From assembly GCA_963742035.1 (NCBI GenBank), contig CAVUKH010000002.1:1-64000 (forward strand): a DNA stretch of 64,000 nt, written 5' to 3'. Source of the stretch: Bog-473 sp963742035 (GTDB lineage Bacteria > Actinomycetota > Acidimicrobiia > Acidimicrobiales > RAAP-2). The notes below the pieces were generated by a model. The model searched no databases. It was not told where the DNA came from and worked only from the letters and a program-made list of their open reading frames with translations. This document shows positions 8,267 through 17,541 of this stretch, piece by piece. The translations under genes and the position numbers were made by a program. Numbering within the stretch: position 1 is the first letter of the stretch; every line of letters starts with the position of its first letter.

Positions 8267-9664
8267 GTGAGCGCCCAGCGCGAGGTGGAGAGGTTCGATC
8301 TGGCCGTCGTTGGCTCCGGGTCCGGGAATGTCGTCATTCCGGCCGACCTCGCCGGGCGCAAAGCAGCGCTCATCGAGTCGGGAGTCTTTGGAGGGACCTG
8401 CGTCAATAGGGGCTGCATCCCGAGCAAAATGCTCGTCCACACCGCGGACGTGGCCATGAGCGTACGGCGAGCGGCTGCGTTCGGGTTCCGGGCCGAAATA
8501 GAAGCGGTCGATTGGCCGGGCATCCGGGATCGGATACTGACGCGGATCCGCACGACGTCGAGTGGGGGCAGACGGGGTCGTCTCGAGTCGAGGGACGTGA
8601 CGCTCTTCGAGGGACGAGCCCGATTTGCCGGCCCGCACGAGCTCGTCATTGACGACCACGTCCATGTCGAGGCCGATCAGATCGTCATCGCGACGGGCGG
8701 CAGGCCGTCAGTCCCGACCGTCGTCAAGCAGTCGGGGGTCGCGTTCCACACCTCGGACACGATCATGTGGATCGACGAGTTGCCTCGGAGCATGGTGATC
8801 CTCGGCGGCGGCTCCGTGGCGGCCGAGTTCGCCCATGTGTTCTGGAGTCTTGGGGTCGACATCACCATCGTCACGATTGCGTCCACATTGCTGGAGACAC
8901 GCGACGCAGAAGTCGCAAGGCGTTTCAGCGCCATGGTGGCGGAGCGGTGGAAGGTCAATCTCAATGCCACCGTCTCCACCATCGAGTCCGACGACACGGG
9001 AGTCGTGGTGGTCCTCGAGGACGGGCGCCGGATCGGTGGCGAGACGCTCCTGGTGGCGACGGGAAGACAGCCGAACACCGAGGATCTCGGCCTGCACCGG
9101 GCGGGCGTCGCCCTCCGCGACGGCGGGCATATCGTCGTTGACGAGTTCGGGCGGGCTGCTCCGGGAGTCTGGGCCCTCGGCGACGTGAGCTCACCCTTCG
9201 AGCTCAAGCACGTGGCCAATGCCGAAGCGCGGACCATCGCTCACAACATCGCCAACGTCCACGACCTTCGGCCTTTGCCGCACGAGTGGGTGCCGTCAGC
9301 CGTGTTCACCGATCCGCAGATCGCCTCGGTGGGGGCGCGCGCCGAGGATCTCGAGGGCCGACGGTACGTCGAGGCGATCGAGGAATACGGCGACACCGCC
9401 TTCGGGTGGGCTCTACAAGACGAGGGCAGCATGTGCAAGGTGTATGCCGATCCGGCGACGGGCACCCTTCTCGGCGCACACATTCTCGGCCCCGAGGCCT
9501 CGCTGCTCATCACGCCGCTCGTCCAGGCGGTCGCACATGGTCAGCGAGTGGCGGACCTCGCCCGGGGCCAATTCTGGATTCACCCAGCCCTCAGCGAGGT
9601 CGTCGAGAACGCTCTGTTGAAGCTGCCCCTCGATGGGAAGGTGGAGTCGGGCCAGATGCACTGA
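8267..9664 (+). CDS. mtr: Mycothione reductase-like FAD/NAD(P) disulfide reductase
   Basis: A 465-residue pyridine nucleotide-disulfide oxidoreductase. The FAD motif reads VVGSGSGN, a signature of mycothione reductases. The redox cysteines are in GGTCVNRGCIPSKML, the NAD(P)H motif is ILGGGSVAAEF, the second FAD motif is VWALGDV, and the C-terminal FWIHPALSEVVENAL carries the catalytic His-Glu pair exactly as in Mtr. The enzyme would reduce mycothiol disulfide with NADPH. The start is the GTG at 8267. A lipoamide dehydrogenase or mercuric reductase is less likely: there is no metal-binding domain, and the SGSGN and HPALSEVVENAL motifs favour Mtr. Confidence 0.82.
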   Translation: MSAQREVERFDLAVVGSGSGNVVIPADLAGRKAALIESGVFGGTCVNRGCIPSKMLVHTADVAMSVRRAAAFGFRAEIEAVDWPGIRDRILTRIRTTSSGGRRGRLESRDVTLFEGRARFAGPHELVIDDHVHVEADQIVIATGGRPSVPTVVKQSGVAFHTSDTIMWIDELPRSMVILGGGSVAAEFAHVFWSLGVDITIVTIASTLLETRDAEVARRFSAMVAERWKVNLNATVSTIESDDTGVVVVLEDGRRIGGETLLVATGRQPNTEDLGLHRAGVALRDGGHIVVDEFGRAAPGVWALGDVSSPFELKHVANAEARTIAHNIANVHDLRPLPHEWVPSAVFTDPQIASVGARAEDLEGRRYVEAIEEYGDTAFGWALQDEGSMCKVYADPATGTLLGAHILGPEASLLITPLVQAVAHGQRVADLARGQFWIHPALSEVVENALLKLPLDGKVESGQMH

Positions 9665-9770
9665 GAAGCGGGTCGGCGTCACATGCCGAGACGGACGTCG
9701 GGCCACCGCGTGCAGCCCCGTTCCTCTCCGTGTGCGTTCAGGGATGCGCGCCGGTGGGTAGTGGGTCAGT

Positions 9771-10055
9771 GTGGCCACAGCAAAGAACTACAGCTGGAAG
9801 ATGATCACGCTGGCATCCGGAGCGCTCGCCGGCCTCGTGACGCAGCGCATGCTCGACACGGCCTGGAGAGGAGTCCGCAGCCAGGCCCCGCCGCTGCAGG
9901 CCGATCGCGGCGCCACATTGACCGATGCGCTGGGTTGGGCGATCGCCACCGGGGTGGGCGCCGGGGTCGCAAGACTGATGGCCATTCGCACGGCGGCACG
10001 ACTCTGGGAGGCGACGATGCACGAAGCACCGCCGGAGCCGGGCCTCGAAACCTGA
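9771..10055 (+). CDS. DUF4235 membrane protein
   Basis: A 94-residue protein of the DUF4235 family found in Actinobacteria. Two hydrophobic segments are visible (ITLASGALAGLVTQ and LGWAIATGVGAGVARLMA), with the family's TAWRGVRSQAPP link between them, so it is probably a small integral membrane protein. It starts with GTG at 9771, and the following YSWKM matches the family N terminus. It is 106 nt after the disulfide reductase on the same strand. Function unknown. Confidence 0.75.
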   Translation: MATAKNYSWKMITLASGALAGLVTQRMLDTAWRGVRSQAPPLQADRGATLTDALGWAIATGVGAGVARLMAIRTAARLWEATMHEAPPEPGLET

Positions 10056-10106
10056 GGCCCTCGAAACCCGGGTGCAGCACCGCGCCGGTGGCCCGGCTCC
10101 TCGGCT

Positions 10107-10328
10107 TCAGGACGCCGCGGGCGGCAAGGGCCAACTGGCCCGCCGCGGGGGAGCCTCGCCTCTGCCGTGAGCTTCCCAGGCCTCGGTCAGCCTGAGCACT
10201 GCCAGCCGGGTGTCCTCACCCTCTTCCCCACCGAGCCAACCGCACGAGCACAGGCCGACAACGCCGACCCGGCCGACGAAGCTGGTCACGTGCGACGCCA
10301 CGTGAATCAGCCGGTGGTCTTCGGGCAT
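10107..10328 (-). CDS. Small hypothetical protein
   Basis: A 73-residue protein I do not recognise. It starts at the ATG at 10328, which has a clear GGGAGG 8 nt upstream, a better site than the in-frame ATG at 10349. It reads MPEDHRLIHVASHVTSF at the start and contains CSCGWLGGEE, a small cysteine motif that might bind metal. The C-terminal 20 residues are proline/arginine-rich. The next gene on this strand is far away, so it is probably monocistronic. Confidence 0.5.
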   Translation of the reverse strand: MPEDHRLIHVASHVTSFVGRVGVVGLCSCGWLGGEEGEDTRLAVLRLTEAWEAHGRGEAPPRRASWPLPPAAS

Positions 10329-10503
10329 CTCACGTTCCTCCCAGCTCACATGGCATTTCTACGCCTGTTGCAGTTCGGAGGTCAAGACAAAAATGTCCAG
10401 GGTGCGCCTCGGGACCGGGGGACCCGTACTCTCGCTACATTGAGGTCGGTCAGAACCGAGGAGAGGACCCCGATGGCGTCAACCTCACGGCCGCGCACGG
10501 CGC

Positions 10504-11691
10504 GTGACTGAGCCGTCGGGTCCTCTGCGGGGGGTGCGGGTCCTCGATCTGAGTTGGGGTGTGGCGGGACCCATCGGTGTCCTCATGCTCGCCGAGCTCG
10601 GTGCCGACGTCGTGAAGGTCGAGCCGCCTGGCGGCGATCCGTTTCGACGCCAGCCCGGCTATCACGTCTGGAATCGCAGCCGGAGGTCGGTGGTGCTCGA
10701 TCTCAAGGCGGACGAGGGGCGGGAGGCCCTCCTGCGGCTCTGCCGCGACGCGGATGTCCTGGTGGAGACGTTCAGTCCCGGCACCATGCAACGGTTGGGG
10801 CTCTCGTACGCGGACATCGCGGCGCGCTACCCGCGCCTGGTCGTCTGCTCGGTGCCGGCCTATCCGCCGGGTCACCGCTTCGCCGATCGACCCGGCTGGG
10901 ACGCCACCGTGCAGGCCCGTTCCGGCATGCAGAGCGAGCAGCCCGGGTGGCGACCCGGGCCCACGTACCTCCACTTCCCCGCCCCGAGCATGGCGGCGTG
11001 CTTCCTCCTGGCGTCAGGAGTGCTCTCGGCCCTGATCCGACGCGAGGCGACCGGGCGCGGGCAGCACGTCCAGACCTCCCTGTATCAGGGCGTCCTCGCC
11101 TACACCACGCAGATCTGGCAGGAGCACGAACGGGCACCCGCCGGCTTTCACTCGGTGATGGCGAAGACCTATCCACCCGGCATCCACCAGAGCTCGCTCT
11201 TCGAGTGCGCCGACGGTGAGTGGATCCACGCCGCGACGATGAACGGCCGCACCGCCACCCGCACGCCGGAGGACATCCTCGGGCTGGACCCGGTGGACCC
11301 GCGCGCCCTCTACGCCGATCCCGAGCTCCGAGCGGCGCACGAGGCCCGGCTCCGGGCCGCCTATCGGCAGCGGCGTCGCGACGACCTCGTGGCCGAGTTC
11401 CACGAGGCGGGGCTCGGGGCAGAGGCGGTGACGCCGATGGCGGAGGTCTTCTCCCATCCGCAGTTCCTGGCCAACGGGATGGTGGCGAACGTGCAGGACC
11501 CCGAGCTCGGTCCCACGACGCAGGTCGGGGTAGCGGCGGTCTTGCGCAGCACCCCCGGTGCTATTCAGGGAGGTCAGCCCCCCGCCGGAGCGCACAGCCG
11601 TCAGGTGCTGGCCGAAGCGGGATACGAGACGGCCGAGATCGACCGTCTCCTCGACGCCGGCATTGCGGAGGACACCTCGTGGGACCGTTGA
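10504..11691 (+). CDS. CaiB/BaiF family III CoA-transferase, catalytic Asp replaced
   Basis: A 395-residue family III CoA-transferase-like protein: RVLDLSWGVAGPIGVLMLAELGADVVKVEPPGGDPFR at the N terminus, then VLVETFSPGTMQRLGLSY and the TGRGQHVQTSLYQG segment. The position that normally holds the acyl-anhydride-forming Asp (GDxxxG region) reads PAPSMAACF, with Ser162 in place of Asp, so it may not catalyse transfer alone. Its start GTG is at 10504; the 3' end overlaps the next CoA-transferase by 13 nt, and that partner has the Asp. The two probably form a heteromer. Confidence 0.85.
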   Translation: MTEPSGPLRGVRVLDLSWGVAGPIGVLMLAELGADVVKVEPPGGDPFRRQPGYHVWNRSRRSVVLDLKADEGREALLRLCRDADVLVETFSPGTMQRLGLSYADIAARYPRLVVCSVPAYPPGHRFADRPGWDATVQARSGMQSEQPGWRPGPTYLHFPAPSMAACFLLASGVLSALIRREATGRGQHVQTSLYQGVLAYTTQIWQEHERAPAGFHSVMAKTYPPGIHQSSLFECADGEWIHAATMNGRTATRTPEDILGLDPVDPRALYADPELRAAHEARLRAAYRQRRRDDLVAEFHEAGLGAEAVTPMAEVFSHPQFLANGMVANVQDPELGPTTQVGVAAVLRSTPGAIQGGQPPAGAHSRQVLAEAGYETAEIDRLLDAGIAEDTSWDR

Positions 11692-12878
11692 CCGGTGTGG
11701 TCGTGCTCGACCTCGGGCAGTACCTGGCCGGGCCCTTCGGACCGATGCTCCTGGCGGACCTCGGCGCCGAGGTCATCAAGGTGGAACCCGTGCGCGGGGA
11801 CAGCATGCGGATGGTCGGCATGCCGTTCGTCGGGTGCCAGCGCGGCAAGCTCGACCTTGCCGTCGACGTCAAGGACCCCGATGGGCTCGAAGTGGTGCTG
11901 CGCCTGGCCGCTATCGCCGATGTGGTCCACCACAACATGACGAAGGGCACCGCGGCGCGCCTCGGGATCGACTACGAGGCCCTCAGGGAGCGCAAGCCGG
12001 ACCTCGTGCACTGCAACACCTACGCCTACGGCGTCGAAGGACCGCTGTCGGACTTCGGGGGCCTCGATCCGCTCTATCAGGCGGCGTGCGGCCTGGAGTT
12101 CGAGGCGGGACCGGTGGCGTCGGGCAACCCGCCCCTCTATCTCCGCTTCGGCATGACCGATACGGCCAACGCCATGGTGTCGGTCGTGGGACTGCTCGCC
12201 GCCCTGTACCACCAGCGTCGTACCGGCGAGGGACAGGACCTGTGGACGTCGCTCCTCAACGGCGCGGCCGTGTTCGGCTCCGACGTGTTCCTCGTCGACG
12301 GGGAACCCGGCCCGGTCCGTCCCGGCCTCGATACGAAGCAGACAGGCGTCTCGCCGTGCTGCCGCCTGTACGAGACGCAGGAGGGGTGGATCCAGGTTGC
12401 CGCGTTCGGCCCGGGGGAATGGTCACGGCTCTGCCGACTGCTGGCGCGTCCCGACATGGAGCGGTACGACACGGTTGAGGCCCGGGTGGCGGCCAGGGCC
12501 GAGATCGAGTCGGCGCTCGAACCTGTCTTCCTGACGCGGACGGCGGTGGCCTGGTTCCATGATCTGGACGACGCGGGTGTGGCCGCCGAGGTCTCCGTCG
12601 ACACCAACGACGGAGAGGCCGTCCTCCACGATGCCGACAACGAGCGCCTCGGCCTGGTGGCCGAGTACGCGCACCCGCTCCTCGGGCAACTGCGCCAGTT
12701 CGGCACGCTGGTCGACTTCTCGGAGTCCCCGACCGGTCCCTACGGCCCTCCGCCTCTGGTGGGGGAGCACACCCGGCGCATCGTCGAGCGCGTGGGCTAC
12801 TCGAGCGAGGAGATCGAGGACCTGTTGCACCGGGGCATCATCTACGAGCCCACCGAGGACTATCGCTGGGCCCTCTGA
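11679..12878 (+). CDS. CaiB/BaiF family III CoA-transferase, catalytic Asp present
   Basis: A 399-residue family III CoA-transferase that would move CoA between acyl-CoA and a free carboxylic acid. The N terminus GVVVLDLGQYLAGPFGPMLLADLGAEVIKVEP is typical, and the active-site region reads RFGMTDTANAM with Asp161 in the catalytic place. The TGEGQ motif follows. The true start is the GTG at 11679, with GGAGG about 7 nt upstream, overlapping the end of the preceding CoA-transferase; the open frame before that is antisense-like spillover. It is convergent with the sulfatase gene, whose stop is 5 nt away. Confidence 0.9.
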   Translation: MGPLTGVVVLDLGQYLAGPFGPMLLADLGAEVIKVEPVRGDSMRMVGMPFVGCQRGKLDLAVDVKDPDGLEVVLRLAAIADVVHHNMTKGTAARLGIDYEALRERKPDLVHCNTYAYGVEGPLSDFGGLDPLYQAACGLEFEAGPVASGNPPLYLRFGMTDTANAMVSVVGLLAALYHQRRTGEGQDLWTSLLNGAAVFGSDVFLVDGEPGPVRPGLDTKQTGVSPCCRLYETQEGWIQVAAFGPGEWSRLCRLLARPDMERYDTVEARVAARAEIESALEPVFLTRTAVAWFHDLDDAGVAAEVSVDTNDGEAVLHDADNERLGLVAEYAHPLLGQLRQFGTLVDFSESPTGPYGPPPLVGEHTRRIVERVGYSSEEIEDLLHRGIIYEPTEDYRWAL

Positions 12879-12882
12879 ATTG

Positions 12883-15186
12883 TCACTGCGAGGCGAGGAT
12901 GGCGGCCACCTCGGCCACAGGGTCGCGCACGACCGGACCGGTGGCCGTGACCTCCGCCCGGACAATGGTGCCGTTGAAGGCGAACGGCGCCTCGTAGTCG
13001 CCGCCCACGGCGGGCCCCCATTCGTACCCGCACGTGAGGCCGATCATCACTTCGTTGAAGGCCACCGGAGTGAAGCGCTTCACCGCGCCGGTCCCGACCA
13101 CCACGCCGTCCTGGACGAGCGTGGCCTGGCCCCCGAGTCCCTCGTCCTTCTCGAAACGGAAGGCCACCTCGTGGCGGCCGGACGCAAGCGCGGTCTCGGC
13201 GATCACCTCGTAGAGACGTTGGCCGTGCAGGTTGTGCAGGTAGCGCAGCCGGCCCTCGACCACATGGAACGACCAGCCGCCGAGCGCGCACCCGAGGGCC
13301 AGCATGGTCCCGGAGGGCACGACACCGTCGGGGATGTCGATCGTGACATCGATGGCGTGGGAACGGTTGCGCACGTCGACGGCGACCCATTCGGGGACCG
13401 GGGACCCACCCTGGAAGTAGCGGTAGATCTGTTGGTAGCGCCGGCGGTCGTGCTTGTGCGCGATGACATCGAGGACCCGATTGTCGAGCGGAAGCACGTC
13501 GTTGTGCCGCGCCTCCTCCCACCACAGGGCCACGAGCTCGGCGACCTTGTCGGGGAGCTCCGCGGCGCGGTCGTGTGACTCCGAGACGTCCTCGGCCACG
13601 TGATAGAGCTCCCAGACGTCCTCGTCCCACGGCGCGTTGGACCGTAGGCCGTCGTCGTAGATCGGGCCGACCGGGTGGTACGCCACCGCCTTCCACCCGT
13701 CGTGGTAGATCGCACGGGAGCCGAGCATCTCGAAGTGCTGGGTCAGGTGCCGCCCAGGTACTGTCTCTCCTCCGGCCCCGAGGACGTCGCCGAAGCTGAT
13801 GCCGTCGAGGTGTGACTGGGCGAGGCCGTCGATGTGTGTCGGTGGCGCCAGGCCCACCAGGTCGAGCACGGTCGGCGTGATGTCGATCGCGTGGGCGTAC
13901 TGGCGGCGGACACCTCCGCGCTCGCCGGTCCGCCGGGCCGTCGGCAGGCGGACGATGCAGGGGTCGGCGACGCCACCCTCGTGGACCTCGCGCTTCCAGC
14001 GCTTGAACGGGGTGTTCCCCGCCATCGTCCACCCCCACGGGTAGTTGTTGTGGCTACGCGGGCCACCGATCTCGTCGATCCTGTCGTACATTTCGTCGAC
14101 GCCGGCGCCTTCGAAATTCGACAGCCGACCCTCGTTGATGGTCCCCTCCCTGCCGCCTTCAGAGCTAGCCCCGTTGTCCGAAACGATGATCACGAGCGTG
14201 TCGTCGGCGTCACCGAGATCATCGATGAACTCCAGGACGCGGCCGATCTGCTCGTCGGTGTAGGACAAGAAGGCGGCGAAGCACTCCATGAAGCGCTCGG
14301 CGAGCGCGCGCTCACGCGGCTCCAGGCTGTCCCAGGCCGGGACCCAGGGTGGACGCGGCGTGAGCACGGTGCCCTCGGGGACGATGCCCGTCGCGAGCTG
14401 TCGGGCGAAGGTTTCCTCGCGCCAGGCATCCCAGCCTTTGGCAAAACGGCCCTTGTAGCGCTCGATCCACTCGGCCGGTGCGTGGTGAGGTGAATGACAG
14501 GCGCCCGTGGCGAAGTAGAGGAAGAACGGCAGCTCGTCGTCGACGGCGCGCAGGTCCGCCAGGTACTCGATCGCCCGGTCGGCCAGGTCCTCGCTCAGGT
14601 GGTAGCCCTCGTGCAGTGTCCGGGGCGGCCGCACCGCGTGGTTGTCGTGGTACAGCGCGGGCACGAACTGGTGGGTCTCACCGCCGTGGAATCCGTACCA
14701 GCGGTCGAAGCCGCGCCCGAGCGGCCACGTCGACCGTGAGTTCGCCATGTTGGTCTCGCCCTCGGGGCTCAGATGCCACTTCCCGACCGCATAGGTGGCG
14801 TAGCCGGTCGTCCGCAACATCTCCGAGAGGAACCCGTTCTCACGGGGCGGCCGCCCCCAGTAGCCGGGGAAGCCGGAGGCCAGGTCGGCCACCCGCCCCA
14901 TGCCACTACGGTGGTGATTCCTCCCGGTGAGCAGGCAGGCCCGTGTCGGCGAGCACAACGCGGTGGTGTGGAAGTTGGTCAGACGCACACCGGCGGCCGC
15001 GACGGCATCGATGAAGGGCGTCTCGATGTCCGACCCGTAGCAGCCCAGCTGGGCGAACCCGACGTCGTCGAGCACAATGAGCACGACGTTTGGCGCACCC
15101 TCGGGCGGGACGGGCGCCGGCGGCCACCACGGCTCCGAGTCGCGCCAGTCGTTCCCGATTTTCCCCTGGAAGTCCGTTCGTGCCAC
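12883..15186 (-). CDS. Sulfatase (arylsulfatase family)
   Basis: A 767-residue sulfatase of the long actinobacterial arylsulfatase type. It has the formylglycine site CSPTRACLLTGR, N-terminal metal ligands in VLIVLDDVGFAQLGCYG, FATGACHSPHHAP with the active-site histidine, IIVSDNGAS for the other metal carboxylate, and FKRWKREVHEGG with the sulfate-binding lysine. There is no signal peptide, so it is cytoplasmic. I chose the GTG at 15186 because GGGAG lies about 8 nt upstream and the conserved part follows closely; the ORF extends back to 15438 without conserved sequence. It follows TetR and a CoA-transferase on the same strand, suggesting release of sulfate from an organic sulfate before CoA activation. 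A formylglycine-generating enzyme is not in the window. Confidence 0.93.
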   Translation of the reverse strand: MARTDFQGKIGNDWRDSEPWWPPAPVPPEGAPNVVLIVLDDVGFAQLGCYGSDIETPFIDAVAAAGVRLTNFHTTALCSPTRACLLTGRNHHRSGMGRVADLASGFPGYWGRPPRENGFLSEMLRTTGYATYAVGKWHLSPEGETNMANSRSTWPLGRGFDRWYGFHGGETHQFVPALYHDNHAVRPPRTLHEGYHLSEDLADRAIEYLADLRAVDDELPFFLYFATGACHSPHHAPAEWIERYKGRFAKGWDAWREETFARQLATGIVPEGTVLTPRPPWVPAWDSLEPRERALAERFMECFAAFLSYTDEQIGRVLEFIDDLGDADDTLVIIVSDNGASSEGGREGTINEGRLSNFEGAGVDEMYDRIDEIGGPRSHNNYPWGWTMAGNTPFKRWKREVHEGGVADPCIVRLPTARRTGERGGVRRQYAHAIDITPTVLDLVGLAPPTHIDGLAQSHLDGISFGDVLGAGGETVPGRHLTQHFEMLGSRAIYHDGWKAVAYHPVGPIYDDGLRSNAPWDEDVWELYHVAEDVSESHDRAAELPDKVAELVALWWEEARHNDVLPLDNRVLDVIAHKHDRRRYQQIYRYFQGGSPVPEWVAVDVRNRSHAIDVTIDIPDGVVPSGTMLALGCALGGWSFHVVEGRLRYLHNLHGQRLYEVIAETALASGRHEVAFRFEKDEGLGGQATLVQDGVVVGTGAVKRFTPVAFNEVMIGLTCGYEWGPAVGGDYEAPFAFNGTIVRAEVTATGPVVRDPVAEVAAILASQ

Positions 15187-15301
15187 GCGCCACGCTCCCC
15201 AACTCGTCGGTGTGTCGAGAGATTGGCACTCCGGGCGGGCGCCTCGCACGCCTGTCCGCAGACCTGCCCCGATGCGCAGGTGCATCCCAGGTGGTGTCCT
15301 C

Positions 15302-16726
15302 TCAGCGCGCGGAGCGCCATTCCGGCGAGCTCGAACCTCTCGGGACGAGGATCGGGGCGAACCACTGTGGCGGCGTGTGCGAGAACCGGACGGGTGGTGC
15401 GAGCATGTGGACCTCTCCGAACGGACTGGGCGCGTCATAGGCGACCGGTTCGCCCAGGCGGTGCGCCGCCGCGCTTCCGGCCCGTACCGGGTCCACGAGT
15501 CCGAGCGAGCCGCACCACATGGCTGTTCTGGTGAGCGAGACGGTCACGCGCCACGATCCACCCTCGGTGGCCCGCTTGACCAGGGCCGCGCTCGCGCCGA
15601 AGGCCGCCAAGTATCCGGTGATGTAGTCGTTGATGAGCGAGGTGACCGGAAGCCGGGGTTCGGACTCGGACCCTTCGATCGTCATGAGGCCCGAAGCAGC
15701 CGAGCCGTTCATGTCGAAACCACCCCGCCCAGCCCAGGGGCCGCTGGGGCCGTAGCAGTTGACCGAGACGGACACGATCCCGGGGTGGCGGTCGGCCACC
15801 TCTCGCGGGTCCAGGCCACGACGCCCGAGTGAGCCCTGCCGGTAGTTGTCGACCACCACGTCGGCGGAGGCCAGCAGGCGCTCCGCCCGCTCCCTCCCTG
15901 CGGTCCGGTCGAGGTCGAGGTAGGCGCTGCGCGAGCCCACGTTGGCCTCGGCGTAAATGAATTCGTGCTCGTAGTCGTTGGGCCGGGTCGCGCCCAGGAC
16001 GTCCGCGCCCTGTTCGGCCAACGTTCGGCCCACGGTGGGCCCCGCCACCGCGTGGGTGAACGACAGCACCCGGACCCCCTCGTAGGGGCGCGCCGCTTCT
16101 CCGAAGTCCCGCACCGGCGCGTCCCCGATGCGCTCGAGGCCGACGACCGGCTGGTTGGCCAGCAATTCGCCCTGCTCGTGGGCCAGCCACTCGTCGGGCG
16201 TGCGCACCACGCAGATGGGCAGTCTCCCTGCGCTTGCCGCCTCTTCGAGGTCGAAGGCGTCCCACGTCCCGACCGCCGCGGCGACCTTGGCGGTATCGGG
16301 CGGCACATCGAGGAAGCGGCACCACGCAGCGACCTGGTGCGGGTAGACGGCCGACGCCATGACCCAGCGGCCGTCCCGGGCGCGGTAGGGGAACACGGTG
16401 AACGGGTTGTCCAACAACAACGGGTGCGGAGCCGGTTCGCCGTTCAGCGTCGGATGCCAGAAGGCGCCCGGGTTGATGGAATGCACGGCTTGGCGCAGGT
16501 CGAGGTGGAGGTCCTGGCGCGGTCCGCCCCGGTGACCGTGCAGCGCCACCGCCGCCAACGCGTTGGCCATCAGCGGGACACCGATGCACGCCCCCAACCG
16601 GTGCCTCGCGGGCAGGATGGGATCTTCGCCCGCGAAGGAGACCGAACCACCGATGCCAACGCGGGACAGGCCGACATCGGCGAGCAGGGCGTCGAGTGCC
16701 TGCAGGAGGTCGAGCCCGGCCGTCAC
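15302..16726 (-). CDS. CaiB/BaiF family III CoA-transferase
   Basis: A 474-residue protein with two CoA-transferase-like parts. The conserved CaiB block lies in the second half (GVRVLSFTHAVAGPTVGRTLAEQGADVL, ADVVVDNYRQGSLGRRGLD, then PRLPVTSLINDYITGY with an Asp at the catalytic position), while the first ~200 residues resemble the C-terminal part of the fold (LLDNPFTVFPYRARDGRWVMASAVYPHQ). This order looks like a circularly arranged CaiB protein compared with its neighbours. It starts with GTG at 16726, overlapping the TetR stop by 4 nt (GTGA), so translation is coupled. Confidence 0.82.
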   Translation of the reverse strand: MTAGLDLLQALDALLADVGLSRVGIGGSVSFAGEDPILPARHRLGACIGVPLMANALAAVALHGHRGGPRQDLHLDLRQAVHSINPGAFWHPTLNGEPAPHPLLLDNPFTVFPYRARDGRWVMASAVYPHQVAAWCRFLDVPPDTAKVAAAVGTWDAFDLEEAASAGRLPICVVRTPDEWLAHEQGELLANQPVVGLERIGDAPVRDFGEAARPYEGVRVLSFTHAVAGPTVGRTLAEQGADVLGATRPNDYEHEFIYAEANVGSRSAYLDLDRTAGRERAERLLASADVVVDNYRQGSLGRRGLDPREVADRHPGIVSVSVNCYGPSGPWAGRGGFDMNGSAASGLMTIEGSESEPRLPVTSLINDYITGYLAAFGASAALVKRATEGGSWRVTVSLTRTAMWCGSLGLVDPVRAGSAAAHRLGEPVAYDAPSPFGEVHMLAPPVRFSHTPPQWFAPILVPRGSSSPEWRSAR

Positions 16727-17367
16727 AGGGAACCGGTGTGATGGGGGACGACCGTGTCGACCGGGACCGAGAAATGCCGCAGGAGGGCCGACACGGCGCG
16801 GGGCCCTGTGCCGGGGTGGGTGGTCGCGCCGGCCGCGTCATCGGTCAGCAACTGGATGTCCGCGCCTTCGGTGACCGCGACCACCATGCGGGCCAGCTCG
16901 TCGATGGGCAGTGTCGGCACCCGCGCCTCGCGCTCGAGCGCCTCGGTGAGTAGGAGGGCGAGCTCGGCCCGCACCCGCCGTTCGTGCTCGACGAGGAGGG
17001 CCGCCAGCGCCGGCCGCCGGATGGCGTGGAGCGAGAACTCCATGGAGACCAGTGTCCATTGGCGGTCGGCTTCCAGGCGGGCCTGATCCCTTGCCCCTTC
17101 CGGATCATCGCCTTGGAGAGGGTCACCGGAGGCCATGGCCCGACGGATCCACTGCTGGCGCCGGGCCCAACTGCGATGCAGGAGGGCCAGGAACAGAGCG
17201 TCCTTGTTGGTGAAGTTGGAGTAGAAGGCGCCCTTGGTCAGCCCCGCCCGGGCACAGATGTCGGGGATGGAGGTCGCCCCCAACCCTTGTTGGGCGAAGA
17301 GCTCCATGGCCGCATCGAGGAGGGCGGTGACCGTGATGGGCCTTCGTTTCGTGGTCCCCCGGGGCAT
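16723..17367 (-). CDS. TetR family transcriptional regulator
   Basis: A 214-residue TetR-type repressor: an N-terminal HTH (ITVTALLDAAMELFAQQGLGATSIPDICARAGLTKGAFYSNF) and a helical ligand domain. It is the first gene of the unit TetR, CoA-transferase, sulfatase, so it probably senses an acyl-CoA or sulfated substrate of that unit. It begins at the ATG at 17367, only 6 nt after a TAAACT -10 box, and a palindrome at 17384-17397 lies just upstream of that box, consistent with autorepression. Confidence 0.9.
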   Translation of the reverse strand: MPRGTTKRRPITVTALLDAAMELFAQQGLGATSIPDICARAGLTKGAFYSNFTNKDALFLALLHRSWARRQQWIRRAMASGDPLQGDDPEGARDQARLEADRQWTLVSMEFSLHAIRRPALAALLVEHERRVRAELALLLTEALEREARVPTLPIDELARMVVAVTEGADIQLLTDDAAGATTHPGTGPRAVSALLRHFSVPVDTVVPHHTGSL

Positions 17368-17373
17368 GGCGCC

Positions 17374-17397
17374 AGTTTATAACATTCTGATCAGTAT
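17374..17397 (-). promoter_or_regulatory. -10 box and TetR operator of the TetR/CoA-transferase/sulfatase unit
   Basis: On the minus strand TAAACT (complement of 17374-17379) lies 6 nt before the ATG, fitting a leaderless transcript. Next to it, 17384-17397 reads ATTCTGATCAGTAT, a near-perfect palindrome around TGATCA, standing out in an AT-rich patch. Its place overlapping the promoter suggests an operator for the TetR encoded just downstream. Confidence 0.55.
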
Positions 17398-17541
17398 GCA
17401 ATACCGTTGGGGATTCTTTGAGTCCCCGGCGACCCGGCAACTCCGCTTCCCGGGGCCCCTAAAGGTCGCCTTCCTGTCAGTCGACACCGAAGAGGTCGCG
17501 CCGTGCGCCGGCCGCCTCCACGGGTCGAGTGGAGATCGGCG

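Noticed and set aside
10444..10457. TCGGT-N4-ACCGA inverted repeat upstream of the CoA-transferase pair as another copy of the regulon operator
   Set aside because: Arms are only 5 bp and the flanks do not match the 50456/53347 sites.
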